A stretch of DNA of 64,000 nt, from positions 3,652,383 through 3,716,382 of the forward strand of contig JYIP02000004.1 of NCBI GenBank assembly GCA_001051155.2, read 5' to 3'. Numbering within the stretch: position 1 is the stretch's first letter; each line of letters begins with the position of its first letter. The notes beneath the pieces were generated by a model. That model had not been told where the DNA came from. It did not search any database and was given only the letters and a program-made list of their open reading frames with translations. Positions 1 to 11,238 of this stretch are shown in pieces. Source of the DNA: Chrysoporthe austroafricana (Eukaryota; Ascomycota; Sordariomycetes; Diaporthales; Cryphonectriaceae). Both the position numbers and the translations under genes were made by a program.

Positions 1-2
1 TT

Positions 3-645
3 TTCGCATGTCAACTATCACACTAAAATGGCGCTGCTGATCCTCAACTCAATACTTTCGACATTGACCAAATGAAGAACCTCATGGGTAAGGAGGGAAC
101 ATTGAATGACCTGCGACGCATTTTGGAGCCCGCAGACCCGTCCCTTACTATGGAAAACTTCAGCCTCAATATGCTTGCCGCCGCCATCCTGGAATGCTTC
201 CTGGAAACCCAGCGAATATTCGTCCAAACCATCAGGTGACTAACAAACAGGAAGCAAATGACGGTATCGGCTCGGTACAGATGATGCCTCTGAACGTCGA
301 CAACGACAGGATCGCCAGACACATCGTCATAGCCTACAACAGCGTCAACCATTACGAGGACCTCGAAGTCTCCTTTTGACGACGACAATGTCTCCTGACA
401 GGACGACGATGATGTCTCCTAACAAGACGAAGAGTCTGACGATGAGGACAATGAAGGCAAGAGTTGCTGGGCTGCTTACATGGAGGATGACAAACCACAG
501 ACCTCGGATTGGTGAAGGAAAACTGGTACATGGATTGATAAAAAGGGAAGACAGGATTGGTAAAACGAGAGGAAATCGCAACGGATGGAACGGGACAAGA
601 ATACAACGAAAACAAACATGGAATGGGCTATGCGCATGAGGACAC
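3..645 (+). pseudogene. decayed OTU-protease-like C-terminal fragment
   Basis: An open stretch in one frame (about 33-236) reads like a conserved protein, with segments such as QMKNLMGKEGTLNDLRRI and LNMLAAAILECFLETQRIF. It stops at a TGA and homology-like coding then moves to another frame (about 215-378), ending in RHIVIAYNSVNHYEDLEV. That resembles the C-terminal catalytic-histidine segment of OTU cysteine proteases (typically IHIAYHSWEHYSSV). After a further stop there is an acidic Asp/Ser run interrupted by TGA and TAA. Frame jumps plus stops suggest a pseudogene, although an unrecognised intron could explain the first jump. The OTU assignment is inferred from one short motif. No catalytic cysteine region lies inside the window, so the fragment may continue off the left edge. 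Confidence 0.35.
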
Positions 646-3600
646 GTTTTTTTTGCGGGAGAGGCATGTTGGTACCCTAACCCTGAACGGGCCATTACCA
701 TATGGGTACGCCTTGGAGGGCTAAGCCGCTCCACTCTCTTCTTTCCTTAGACGCACACTTCCTTGCTATATACAGAACTGAATCGGCTGAATCCCCTTGG
801 TATTCTCGTTTCCTGGTTCCCTGAGCTTCGCACGTGAAATACGACGTTCTTTGAACGTTACAAGGGTTGCAGATCCGAAATTGAACGAAACGTAATGAAC
901 AAGCTCTCTTGCGGCTTGGCGGCACTTTGAGCATTCTAGAACGGTAGCCCATGAGGCTGTTTTGTTTCGGGGTGCCGTTCAAGTTTGGCATTACAAGGCG
1001 AATTCGATACACTCCTGAGCTTTAGCATTTCCAGAATGCAGAAAAGAGGCCCAGTACATCTCTTGACGAGGAGAGTATGACATTTGGGCTATCGTAGGAC
1101 CATCACCACCTATCGAAAAGTCACGGTGAGCGGCAACAAGATTTGTCAACCATCATAACTTTTTCAATGACCAGTCATAATATGGATATCATGAATTAAT
1201 CTGCTGGCTGCGTTCGAGCCCGTTCTATCCTCCGTTAATGCCTTGACTGCTTTAATTGCTTAAGCATGCCTTTCACCTCCCCCGTTGGCTGACATTTGAA
1301 TGAGCGATCTCGGACTACCTCGGTAATTTAGAATTGCTTCACGATGACTGCCACCCTCTTCCCCAAAAGTGTGACCTGTGGTCCGGGGATCAGTAGGACC
1401 GTGGAGGGTTCTCCACAGAATGGTGTCTGGACGATAGGCCACGTTCTCGTATTAGCCCCCTTGCAGCCTAACGACGGCCTAGACGGATAGCAATATCAAA
1501 GCCGCCGTGGCGAAACGCAGAGCACCACGAGAGAATGAACTCGAAAATCTCTACCCTCAGAATGAGGAGATCAACCTGGCCTTATCGAACGCTACACGAG
1601 CGCCCGAACACGAGCGCAGCATGTCCAGTTAGTCAACTTAGCTAGCAAGTCTTAGACCTCTTGGTGGAAAAGGCACGAAACAGCCACAAGTTCAAAACTT
1701 GAGGGACAGATATGGAATGCGAAATTCAGGGGGATACTTGGGACAGCAGCAGCGATACTGACGGACACCCCGAAATGAAGCGGCGTGCATGAGCGAAAAT
1801 ACGAAAGAACGTAGACCTTTAGATCAAGAACCCAAGTGATTCGCCAAAGGAACTCCACGGGCGAATAGACTTCGATCTATGGTGTGGCTGAAGTAATGCA
1901 GAGGAGATGGTCATGGTGAACACTTCTAATAGAGAGAAAGGTCAACATGAAGACCACTCAGAAGTAGGTGGGGTACGAGGAGCCTGACGAGGATTTCCTG
2001 GAGGATTACGAGCTGGCGACGATGGAGAACGACCTTGTCAAAGAGAAGAGAAATCATTGTGGAAGAAGAAGTGACCCCGAAAGGATGCCTGGGACGACGA
2101 CGCCTGATGCAGGACGTACTTCCCTTTGCAGAAGGCAGCTCAATTGGAAGCAGCTGAGTCTACAGTCCACAAAACAAGCGGTCAACTAGGCTCGATAATG
2201 ATGATCCTTGACAATCACTTCAGTGCTGCACTTCTAATGCGACCTGATCACAGGAGATCAAATGATTCCCTCACGTCTTCCGATCAAGCAACCGTTAGCA
2301 TTCCGTCGCAAAACCAGCCCTCTCTAGCAGATACTATAAAAGAACATAGTAGGTCTCAAGCCAACGCAGGATACAAAACGCAATGACCACTCTCCATAAC
2401 GCTCCCCCTCCGGCCGACATCCAGTTTCATCTCTAAAGCTGGTGTAATCTGGACCTGGCCATGGGTCAAGGCGAGCTAATTGACACGGTGGGTCCGTATA
2501 TATTGATTGCAGTCGGCGGTCTAGACGCCACGGCTACTGATGAGTTCCGGGCCCACCTGGTCACGCTTCACGTGGCACTTGGTAGCCACGAGTTCTGACG
2601 GCTTAGAATCGATCCCGCCAACGTCAGCTCCTTGGGCCCATCGGACGAATGAGCCCAAACGAGCAGCACAAACACGAGGTCGCCGAGTTGCACAGGGACT
2701 GCAGGCTCCAGTCGAGACACGGGGCAAAGCGCCGTTCGCCGGGGCTGATAGGCCGCCTCATACGTCGGACGAGAAATGCCGGGAGCACACGCGACTTTTC
2801 AGCTCCTCCAGTCGCGAGCCGGGCCGGGAGAGTCCTCTCATCTCGCAGATCCATGCAGCCAACCTGTCGGCCGGCGACAGGAGGCCTAATGCTTCTTCGC
2901 GGGAGAGGCGCTCAAGTTCAGACCGTACCGAGAGACATAAGTCGACGTAACGGCCGGAATCAGACCCTGTCCCCGCGTCATTATGACCACGATGCGGCGC
3001 CAAAGCAGAAAGATGTCTTGGGGAGCGCGCAAGACTCTCTCTCTCTCTCTCTCTTTTAATTTAATTTTATGTTTTTATTCCGTCTTTTGTGCACTGCACA
3101 ACTACTTTGCGCAGACAACCGGCGACGTTTCGGAGCCAATGTGACAGTGCGCAGGTCGGCAGAAGCCGTTATTATTAGCAACGCGCGGGGGTACACTCTC
3201 GACGAGCTGACACGTGTGACGAGCACGTCGTGCCCTGCAGCAGAAAGATTAGAGCTGCAGCGCCCATCCGACAGGGGGCGCTCTCTTCTGGTCCTTGTGG
3301 TCCCAAGCGACAACAAACTTTATCAGCCTGCCCAGGCAGATCTGCGGGTGGGACGGCACCGCCGTCTCTGCCACTGTTATCGTCACTGTCACCCATGGAT
3401 CTATCCGCATGGTGGTAACGACCTAGACATTCCCTTGCACTAGCTGCCAGGCCGTAAAACCGGGAGGACCTGCTGCGGTCTTACTATTTCTTCAGCGGAT
3501 CCTCCTGGATAGCCCATCCAGTGCCCTGCCCGAGAGAGAGAGACCGTACGCTATTGCACCGCCGCGGTGAGGGCGATTCCCCGATAGGCACGAAGACCAC

Positions 3601-3686
3601 GGGGGCGTCCTGTGGATCCTTCATATCTTGCTGGCTTCCTATCCTCGAAGCCTCCCGCCCGGCCTGCGTCTACCTTCCTGCTTCAG
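646..3686. other. gene-poor stretch with coding relics
   Basis: No intact gene is supportable here. Short protein-like pieces on the plus strand are scattered: a charged piece at about 1490-1632 (with ENELENLYPQNEEINLALSN), an acidic piece at about 1968-2055 (DEDFLEDYELATMENDLV), and a piece at 2126-2386 that is open to a stop but has no convincing start. They lie in different frames and are separated by stops. I read them as relics of one or more decayed genes. The 136-residue ORF beginning at 2540 has biased, arginine-rich composition and no recognisable motif. A perfect CT dinucleotide run sits at 3035-3054. Confidence 0.45.
3035..3054. repeat. (CT)10 microsatellite
   Basis: Ten perfect CT units followed by a T/A-rich stretch (TTTTAATTTAATTTTATG). 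Pyrimidine-rich tracts like this are common in fungal promoters, but the nearest start codon downstream is more than 600 bp away. Confidence 0.9.
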
Positions 3687-5663
3687 ATGGTCAAGCTGCG
3701 ATCGAAACTCCACCTGAGCCGGCAGGGACGGAAGTCGTCATTGTCGCATGCGTCTCGCCCGGATCAATGCAACGCTGCTGGTCCGCCCCGTCCTGCTGGA
3801 ACACCGTCCGAGACCAGACCAGGCGGGCGTGCCTCCCCGCCTCGCGCAGGAGGCCCGATCTTGGCCACGCTCCCCGAGGAGCTGCTCGTCAGGGTGGCCG
3901 TCGCCTGCGACCTCAGCGACATCCTGCGGCTCCGGCGCTCGTGCAGGGCGCTCCGCCTCGCGTTCGGCCAGTCCCTGGTGATCGAGCAGGTTTCACTACG
4001 CCTTGTAGGTCGCTGTCCCCACACGCTCTCGACCCCCCCCTCCCCCCTCTTTCTTCCCCACACCACGACGCCTGGGGGCATCACGGTCCCGGAATGTGCA
4101 CCTTGGGCCCGGGTTCCCGGGTCAGGCCTGAGTATTCCCAGGCTCGTCGCGTGGCACGACGACCCTGCGCTGGACGCGGGACGCGCTAACGTGCTTGTCA
4201 AGATGGACCCGCTCTCCACCCGCGGCGCGCCCAGTCGAGATGTGCTGCTGGAAATGGTGAGGGCGCAGCTCGACGCCGAGTCAAGAGACGAGGACTTCAG
4301 GCGGGACGTCTTCCTCTGCCTGGCCGTGACCATCCCCCCGAGGCAGCGGACCCGTGTCAGGCACGCATTCGGCTCGCTGCTGGCCAGGGCGCGCATCGGC
4401 GGCTCGAGCAGGGATGCCGCCCGTGGGGGCGACCCACACGACTTAGACGGCGGCCTCGACGGCGACGACGAGGTTTCTGCCGAGCTGGAGACGAGGCTCG
4501 GCGTCATATCTACTCTCCTCGTCTTGGGGTGTCAGTCAGGCCCAGTATTTCCATTTCCTCCCCGCTGTCTCTTGCGCTGCTCTTATCGCAGACACGCCCA
4601 ATGTCACTTGGCTACCCCAGATTTCCGCAGATAGGGATACCCTTGGCTGACCCACCTTCCAGATTCGGACGTATGTGACCTTGATATAGGGAGACAGCTG
4701 ATGACCATAAACCACTGGTCCGTCAAGTCAGATATATGGGCCGAGAGGATACTGCTGAAGCACAAGCAAATAAGCCTCCAGCTGGCCTTCTCGATGGTCC
4801 TCGGCCTCCTGCACCCATCAGACTGGTCGGACGTGCTGGCGACAACCCCCGAGTACCAGAGCCTCGCCCAGCGCGTCAAGTCGGACTACAGGAGCGTGAA
4901 GCTCACGTCCTCGAGCCAGAGCTTCTGGCTGAGCTGGGAGGGCCTGCACACGAGGTCCCTCCAGCTCGCCGGCCTGATCGCCTACATCCTCCGGGCTGGC
5001 GGCTTCGAGGACGTGCCGCGGTCCGACCTGCTGCCCCTGCTCCGCGGCCCGGCACAGGAGTCGGCGGCGTGGACGCCGCCGGCGCCGCGGCTCAAGATCC
5101 CCCTGCTCGAGAACTTCAGCGAGGACGGCATCCGCGCGCAGCCCGGCGCCTGGCAGGAGTGGTACGCGGCGCGGGTCCGCGACCTCGTCAACGCCATCGA
5201 GGACGAGGAGTGGTACGGCTACTACGTCTACACGCTCGAGGACACGGACAACACCAGCCCGGCGGGCCACCGCGACCCGGCCATGGAGAACGTCCACTTC
5301 AGGCTGGGCGAGGAGCCGCACACGCCCGGCTCCGGGTCGCTGCGCAGCACCGCGGCGGCGGCGGCGTCGTCGTCGTCCGCCGCGCACCCCTCCAAGGTGC
5401 CGATCGAGGCCCGCGGCGCCAAGGACGGTATCACGGGCGACTTTGACTTTGTCGGCACCGTGAACACCAACACCGGCGTTATGAGCATGCGCAAGAGGTA
5501 CCGCGAGGCGCACTACTGGGACTACGACGGGGTCATGACGCCGCTGGGGATCGTGGGCGAGTGGGGGCGCGAGGGGACCGGGTATGATGGGTACTTCTGG
5601 CTGTGGAAACGGAGTTGGATGGTGGGCGACGCGGTGCAGAGGACTGTTGCATACTATTCTTGA
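3687..5663 (+). CDS. F-box domain protein (orphan substrate receptor candidate)
   Basis: The first in-frame ATG is at 3687. An F-box-like segment follows at about residues 53-90: LATLPEELLVRVAVACDLS, then leucine/arginine-rich text ending in RRSCRALRLAFGQSL, which fits the LPxEL...VCRxW-type pattern. F-box proteins bind Skp1 and present targets to SCF ubiquitin ligases; the target here is unknown. At least one intron lies between about 4530 and 4668, where coding leaves one frame after LGVISTLLVLGC and resumes after a CTTCCAG acceptor. A C/T-rich stretch at about 4005-4125 is probably a second intron, but its donor is weak and it also reads through in frame, so that boundary is uncertain. The last exon (to 5663) encodes about 330 residues rich in Trp and Tyr (for example EDEEWYGYYVYTLED), including an Ala/Ser run. 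No other domain was recognised. GC content is high across the coding part. Confidence 0.65.
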
Positions 5664-8600
5664 GCGTCCACTTGGGGCTTCATATCTGGGAGTTCGCATA
5701 GACTGGTCGGACAGTCAAGGGCAGGGTTGGCAGGTCTCAGGGATACCATCACTTTAGCATTGGGCCACCTTTCTATAATTACCAAGTTTTTGTCGTCCTG
5801 GCCATGTCCTTGCCGCGGTGGAAGGCCTGGAAGCTCCGCTATATCGACACTCGGGGCTGTTCCCTGGTCATCGAGGATCGGGCGAGGTCATGGCCACCTC
5901 ATTGCTCAGCCAAGGTCTTGTTTTCATTGCAAGAAAGGCAGCTGTGAGCGAGGGGTGGATATCTAGTCGAATAGCGGAGGTTGCTTACATACTTTTAATA
6001 TTCCAATTATCACATCTTCAACATAGTTCACCTCGCGAAATGTCCATCACCGAGACAAGCTTTCCTGCAGCTCAACCCGTACCTCTGGTAGCCGGTGGAG
6101 GGGAGAAGCTAGAGCCCATAGGCGCCGTCTCGTTGTTCTTTCGTAGCAGTATGTAAGAAGTTGGTACGCAGCCGAGCGCGCTGGACCGCTAGGCGGACAG
6201 GCTGCGGATGTCCTGCCACACACGCTGCAGGCCTGAACGACTGAGCATCCGTCTTGGTGCTCATGCTGGGACTGACGCATGGAGGAAAGGCGGGGCCCTG
6301 GGGCAAGGGATAGGGAGCTTGATACCGCAGGCTCTGGAAAAGTTCTATCCAGGCTGAGGGCATGTCGCCCAAGAGCCTCCGAATCTCCTCCAAGTATCGC
6401 GAGGACTCCACGCGTTCGCAAGACACGACCGATGCTAATATGGCTGCTCTGGGCGGCCCGTTCCGGGGCCAGACACGAAAGAGACTCCTTTTTGGCGTCA
6501 TATCCGGCCCCCGATGCCCCTCTTCGCCGGTCAGCAACAAAAAGGCCATGTTTCGATGGTCCTGTCTAAGAATAAAACACCGGGAAAGGGGGGATGACCT
6601 CCCAAACCGAACCAGGACATGACTTGACCTGGGCATGGCCGCAGGAGGCTCAAATATTGGGGGGCATTGCTAGTCGAGCCTGCATAGCACCCCCAGGCAT
6701 GATTCATCCGCTGCACACAACAGTGGTGTGCTATCCATGGGCGGGCGACCGACAGCATGGGCAGGTGTGCAGATCAGGACCGGTCGTGACCCTACCATGG
6801 CAGCATGGCCACACACCGTACCATTGTATACCATAGTAATACCGGCAATAACTTGCCGACAAACGATTCATCGAGGAGTGCCAGCGAAAACCAGACCGAA
6901 CGTCATCAGTGCGACCTTATCACCTTGCCTGCAGTGCAACTCCCCAGGCCTTGTTGTCACCATGTCTGGTCCCACCTCACCTCAGCGGCAGTCATTTCTA
7001 TCCCCTTGTGGTGCTTGACGGCCCAGGAAGCACCATCTCTCTATTGCTTACTGCCCCACCGTCGTATCTGTTGAGACCATACAGGCACCCGAGAGTTGAA
7101 AAAAGAGGGGGGGGGGCGCAGGACATGCTGCGAGCAGAGGGCAGACCGAGCCAGAACACCCCTTCGGCCAGCAGTGCGATTCAATAGATCGGACGAAAAT
7201 CCCACCCAACGCGCATATGGCGTGCAGGGTGCTGCCTGCGATCATCCCAAGCTCGAGGAAAGGGTCGCCATGCGTGAGGACCTCCAACCTCCAAAGGGAG
7301 ATGGGTCCGGAATATGTAATATAGTAATGATGGGTGGTGATCTAAAAATACCGCGAGGTCGCGCACAAAGGGCTGCCGAGGTCGCCTGCGAGGTCTCGGT
7401 AGATCACACCCTCCAGCAAGATCTACACAGGTACTGGGTAGCCACGCAGCAGCAGGATGGGTGTGAGCCTGAGATTGGCATTGAAGCTTCCGGTTATGTC
7501 TACGCCCTGGCGGGGCCCTCGGCCGCAGCGATGCAACCAAGCCGCTACGGTCGTAGTTAGCGTCCCAGTAGGGCTGTGAGAGCTTGTCGGGCGTATGTCG
7601 AAGCGGTCTCCGCATCTTCCAGACAGGAGGCATCCATCCACTCCACGCACGTCGACGAGACGTCTGCTTACCCACAGGTGACGACAAGAAGACCAGGCTC
7701 TGGCATCCTTCGTCGACGGGTCTCCCACCAGCACTGCGCGGCGGTCTGTCCTCTCGTGCGGCGCTGACTAGCTGTATGACGCCTGACGCCATCTCAGCGA
7801 CGCATGTTCTGGTAGCAGCCGGTGATGCTTGCGACCACGCTTGTGGCTTGCCGCGCAGGAGGTGCATGAAGCTGTGCGACCATCGCCCAGGGAGCGCGCA
7901 CCACCCATCATCGGCTGAGGCGACATTACCCAGTAGGCAACTCATCGAGTCTTCAATGGCAACTCGCCCGCTCAACTCATGAGCATTGAGGATTCCATCT
8001 CAGGACCCATCTCACCTCCAGAGGTCCGCCGACAAGACCCTGCTAATATCTCACATCAGCTGAAAACAGGTGGGACCCTATATCGGCCTGGGTTAAGTAG
8101 CAAAGCGCCGACGGGGGCCTTATGCGGGCTTGGCTAGCATCCAAGCCAGACCCATCCCGTTGGTAGATCGGTTCGGGGGTCGTTGTCTCTTGGTTGCATC
8201 CCGGATCAACCGTGCTGCCTTGACCGGAGCCCTCGCCCTTCGCCCACCTTGTCACCTGTCACCTGGGCCTTTTCCCCTCCTCGCTACGGCCATCAGTAAG
8301 GCCTCTTGCTCTTGCTCCGCCCTCACACCTCTCAAAGGCTCCCGCAGTTCTCTGTGTGTAGCCATGGCCGCCGCGCTCTAGACGGGCTCTTCCAGCTGCG
8401 ACCTCTGCTCCCGCCTCTGTGCGCCACGTCCCTCTGCGGCTGACCAGGCATCGGATATCATATGCCAACTAGTAGCGACCTGCGCCCCGACTAGGACCTC
8501 AGCGAGGCCCGCGCCCCAGAGAGCCCGGGACGAGGTCGCGTCCTCCCTCCATCATCATCCTCAGCCGCCCTGGTGCTTCGAGGCCAGGGGAACATCTCAT

Positions 8601-8841
8601 ACCGTCCTGGTGGCCGTTCCATTTTAAGAATTCCAACCTACTCTACCAGCCCCCCCTCCTAACCGAACCATGTCAGTAACCACCATCCGTTTGCGTCTGT
8701 CTGTCCCTGCAGCATATTATAGCGACCCCTACCCCCCCGCCTACACTACCGGTGCTCCACACTGTCTGTTTCACTTCTCCGCGGGACCTGACCAAGGCGA
8801 GCGCACATTGGCAGCGAGGCTCGTAGCTGACGCCGTTGAAA
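5664..8841. other. 3.2 kb stretch without a supportable gene
   Basis: Only short or compositionally odd ORFs occur, and none has a family-like motif. The longest (264 residues, minus strand, 7181-7975) lacks recognisable features and has stop-to-stop ORFs on both strands over the same bases. A run of ten G lies at 7107-7116. The last few hundred bases before 8842 are pyrimidine-rich and could be promoter and 5' leader of the DUF7053-type gene. Long upstream regions of this sort often precede regulated fungal genes; that link is inference. Confidence 0.5.
7107..7116. repeat. G10 homopolymer
   Basis: Ten consecutive G in the gene-poor stretch, preceded by an A-rich piece. Slippage-prone. Confidence 0.85.
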
Positions 8842-10128
8842 ATGTCTAGCATGCTGCGGAAGAAAGAGGTCTTCACCATCATAACACCCATCCCGGGCTT
8901 CATCCCCCGACAGCTCGCCATCGACATCCTCCACAGCCACTCCGAGGTCATCACCCTGAACCCCCTGGTGCTGGACCACAAGCCGATCAAGCCCCCCCGC
9001 AATGCCGCCTCCGACGAGTACTACTCGACGTGGTACGAGATCTCGGAGAGGATCCAGTTCCTCCCCGGGATCGGGAAGATGGGCTCCGGGAAGATCAGCT
9101 TCAACGGGTGCTTCCACGACATGCCCTGGGGCCTGCAGACGCACATCTACGCGCCCATGAACGTCGACCTGAAGAACCGGTACCGCATCGCCGGCAACCA
9201 GCCGGGCGTCGAGCCGCCCGAGACGCAGGAGATCGGCCTCGCGCAGCTCGGCGCCCCCAGCGACGGGCTCTACCTGCGCGACGACGTCGAGATCAAGTGC
9301 AACGTCGCCATGGTCGGCTTTGTCAAGAGCCAGCTCAAGGCCGCATCCAAGGACATGGTCGACCGCATCATCAAGAAGGCCGAGCTCCTCGACGCCGGCG
9401 TGCTGCACGCCATGATCGAGAACGGCAAGCTGCGGACCGTCAACCCCAACGACAGGACCAACACCATCTCCCCGAGCGGCTCCGTGTCCTCGCGGCCGCA
9501 GCACTCCCCGACCTTAATGGACCGCCCCGGCGCCATGTCCCCCGAGCCCCAGCCCTACCAGGTGCCCCGCCCGGCGTCGTACCAGCAGTTTAGGAACAAG
9601 CCCGCGCAGGGCCAGGCTGGCCAGCACCACCCGCACTGGTCCGCGCCCTACAGCGGGATACACCCGGCGCCCGCGCCGCGCGAGAAGGCCCCGCTCGCGC
9701 CGCATGTCGAGCTGCCCAGCGCGGGCCCGCCCGCGCCCGTCGCCGAGATGCCCGGCGACTTCTGCTACCCCCAGGTGTCGCCGACCTACCCCTCCGACCG
9801 CGAGTCCAACTACTCGGCGCACTCGTCCCCGCAGCCGCCGCAGCACGCGCGGTGGTCGCAGGGGTCCTCGGCGTCGGGGGCCAGCGGCGCGCTGCACTCG
9901 CCGGGCCTGCCCGCGGAGCCGCTGCCCACGCACGACGAGGCGCCCGAGCAGGAGCGGGGCTTCGAGGCCGAGGCGCCGCGGGGCTGGGACGCCGTCGCGG
10001 CGCGCCGCGCCCAGTATGTGAAGACCACGTCGCCGCCTCCGTCAAAGCCGTATGCGTACAACCCGGCTGACTACGCGGAGATGGGGAGGGGCCCGCCGAT
10101 GAGGTCGGCGAGCTACGGCCAGAGCTAG
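8842..10128 (+). CDS. DUF7053-type protein with proline-rich tail
   Basis: An intronless 428-residue protein starts at ATG 8842. A TTG two codons upstream is also open but is not a likely start. Residues 1-190 or so form a conserved-looking globular domain: a start like MSSMLRKKEVFTIITPIPG, then LAIDILHSHSEVITLNPLV, then HKPIKPP and a Trp/Tyr-containing strand region (YYSTWYEISERIQFLPG). I recognise this pattern as that of fungal DUF7053 proteins, whose function is unknown; the fold may resemble START/SRPBCC-type lipid-binding proteins, but I cannot show that. Residues 200-428 are low complexity, rich in Pro, Ser, Ala and Gln, and probably disordered. No signal peptide or membrane segment is visible. 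Confidence 0.7.
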   Translation: MSSMLRKKEVFTIITPIPGFIPRQLAIDILHSHSEVITLNPLVLDHKPIKPPRNAASDEYYSTWYEISERIQFLPGIGKMGSGKISFNGCFHDMPWGLQTHIYAPMNVDLKNRYRIAGNQPGVEPPETQEIGLAQLGAPSDGLYLRDDVEIKCNVAMVGFVKSQLKAASKDMVDRIIKKAELLDAGVLHAMIENGKLRTVNPNDRTNTISPSGSVSSRPQHSPTLMDRPGAMSPEPQPYQVPRPASYQQFRNKPAQGQAGQHHPHWSAPYSGIHPAPAPREKAPLAPHVELPSAGPPAPVAEMPGDFCYPQVSPTYPSDRESNYSAHSSPQPPQHARWSQGSSASGASGALHSPGLPAEPLPTHDEAPEQERGFEAEAPRGWDAVAARRAQYVKTTSPPPSKPYAYNPADYAEMGRGPPMRSASYGQS

Positions 10129-10535
10129 TGTGGCGGCCGAAGGAGGCCGGTGGAGGGGTGATATCTGCTTTTTGTCAAGAGCTATGAGCAACAAGGCGCG
10201 GCGGCGGCGTATAGCATCTCGGAAGGATTTAGGAGGAGCGGCGGTTCCTCGCGTGGCCCTCTGGCGTTGTGAGAACCGAGGTACAGGAGGGTTTGGGGAG
10301 TTCGAACTTGATATCCAAAACACTCTTCGACGATTTCTCCGTCAGTTGGAAAGCTTGGGGGTTTGCGGCAAGTAAAGAGGCGATGGGTGGACGACCTTAT
10401 TGATTCCATGTCCATATTGACTACGTTAATGAGAACAATTCGTTCCCGAAGACAGCCTCTCTTTCGTGTGCAGAAGAGACAAGACGGACCTGACCTACGT
10501 ACCTACCTGGGTAGTCAAGGTGCAACATCATATAG
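10129..10535. other. short intergenic stretch, 3' region of the DUF7053-type gene
   Basis: No gene-like ORF is visible. It separates the plus-strand DUF7053-type gene from the end of the broken minus-strand isochorismatase and probably holds both 3' regions. Confidence 0.5.
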
Positions 10536-11238
10536 TGTCGCCCCTCGCCGATGCTGCCCGTGGCGATTACAGTCCCAAAGACATCGCCAACTTAGCTAGC
10601 GACCTCTTCACAAGATCATTGACCTCGACGCCTTGGGAATGTCCCAATCACCAATCGCATCCTCAGCGAGGAGGACATCGTAGCCCCTCTCGTCGGCCTG
10701 CCTGGCAGTCGTGCTCACGCACATATAAGCTATACCACACAGCCCAGCGTCAGTAGGCCGATGCAGCGCCCCGTCGAAAAAAAGGTATGGGCACTTACTG
10801 ATCGGTCAGCACCAGCCTGTTCTTTCCTGTCTCCCTGAGGTATCCGTCCAGGCCAGACCGCGTGAAGCTCCCGGGATGCTCCTTCACGATGATCTCCTCG
10901 CCAGGTCTCGGCTCCAGCTCGCTGAACCCAGCTGCCAGGCTCATCCCCGGCGTGAAGACGGGCGCACCGTCGGGCACCTTCCGTGCGACATGGACGACCG
11001 GCGCGGACAACGCGCGGTACCTCTCCAGCAAGGACGAAATGGCCCTGCGCGTGGAGTCTACGTTGGCAGTACTTAGGTGCTTTTAGGGCATATCTGGTCT
11101 CGGTCATGAGCAGAGGGTGTGGCAAGCTGCAGAAGGCGGGGATACTGTACTCGTTTGTTCTGGGCATCGATGATAGCTGTCCTTTGTCGAAGCTGTGGAA
11201 GGCTGGACGCCGAGGAGATCGCGGAGAGACTTGGCCAT
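10536..11238 (-). pseudogene. isochorismatase-family hydrolase, frame-broken
   Basis: The minus strand carries all landmarks of a fungal isochorismatase-like cysteine hydrolase in the right order. They are a start MAKSLRDLLGVQPSTASTKD (ATG at 11238), the catalytic-Asp strand AIIDAQN (about 11157-11177), a well-conserved middle (about 10799-11070, for example APVVHVARKVPDGAP and the catalytic-Lys segment VVKE/IVKEHPGSF), the catalytic-Cys segment [16 protein letters not shown] (about 10690-10730), and a tail VGDVFGTVI (about 10562-10588). The frame changes between the start and IIDAQN, again before EYS, and again in the tail, where a TAA also intervenes. A GTAAGT donor follows LVLTDQ and a TATAG acceptor precedes the Cys exon, but the phases do not join cleanly. 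Two to four independent disruptions suggest a recent pseudogene; sequencing errors are an alternative. An intact enzyme would hydrolyse amide or vinyl-ether bonds in small molecules. Confidence 0.7.

Noticed and set aside
4818..5699. 293-residue minus-strand ORF
   Set aside because: It is antisense to the F-box protein exon, with Arg/Gly/Val-biased composition typical of a shadow frame in GC-rich coding DNA.
6109..6636. 175-residue minus-strand ORF with a helix-like piece (YLEEIRRLLGDM)
   Set aside because: Only a short piece looks protein-like, with no family recognised and no splice-linked continuation.
7181..7975. 264-residue minus-strand ORF
   Set aside because: No motif, unlikely residue order, and open frames on the other strand over the same bases. 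The region is GC-rich, where long chance ORFs are common.
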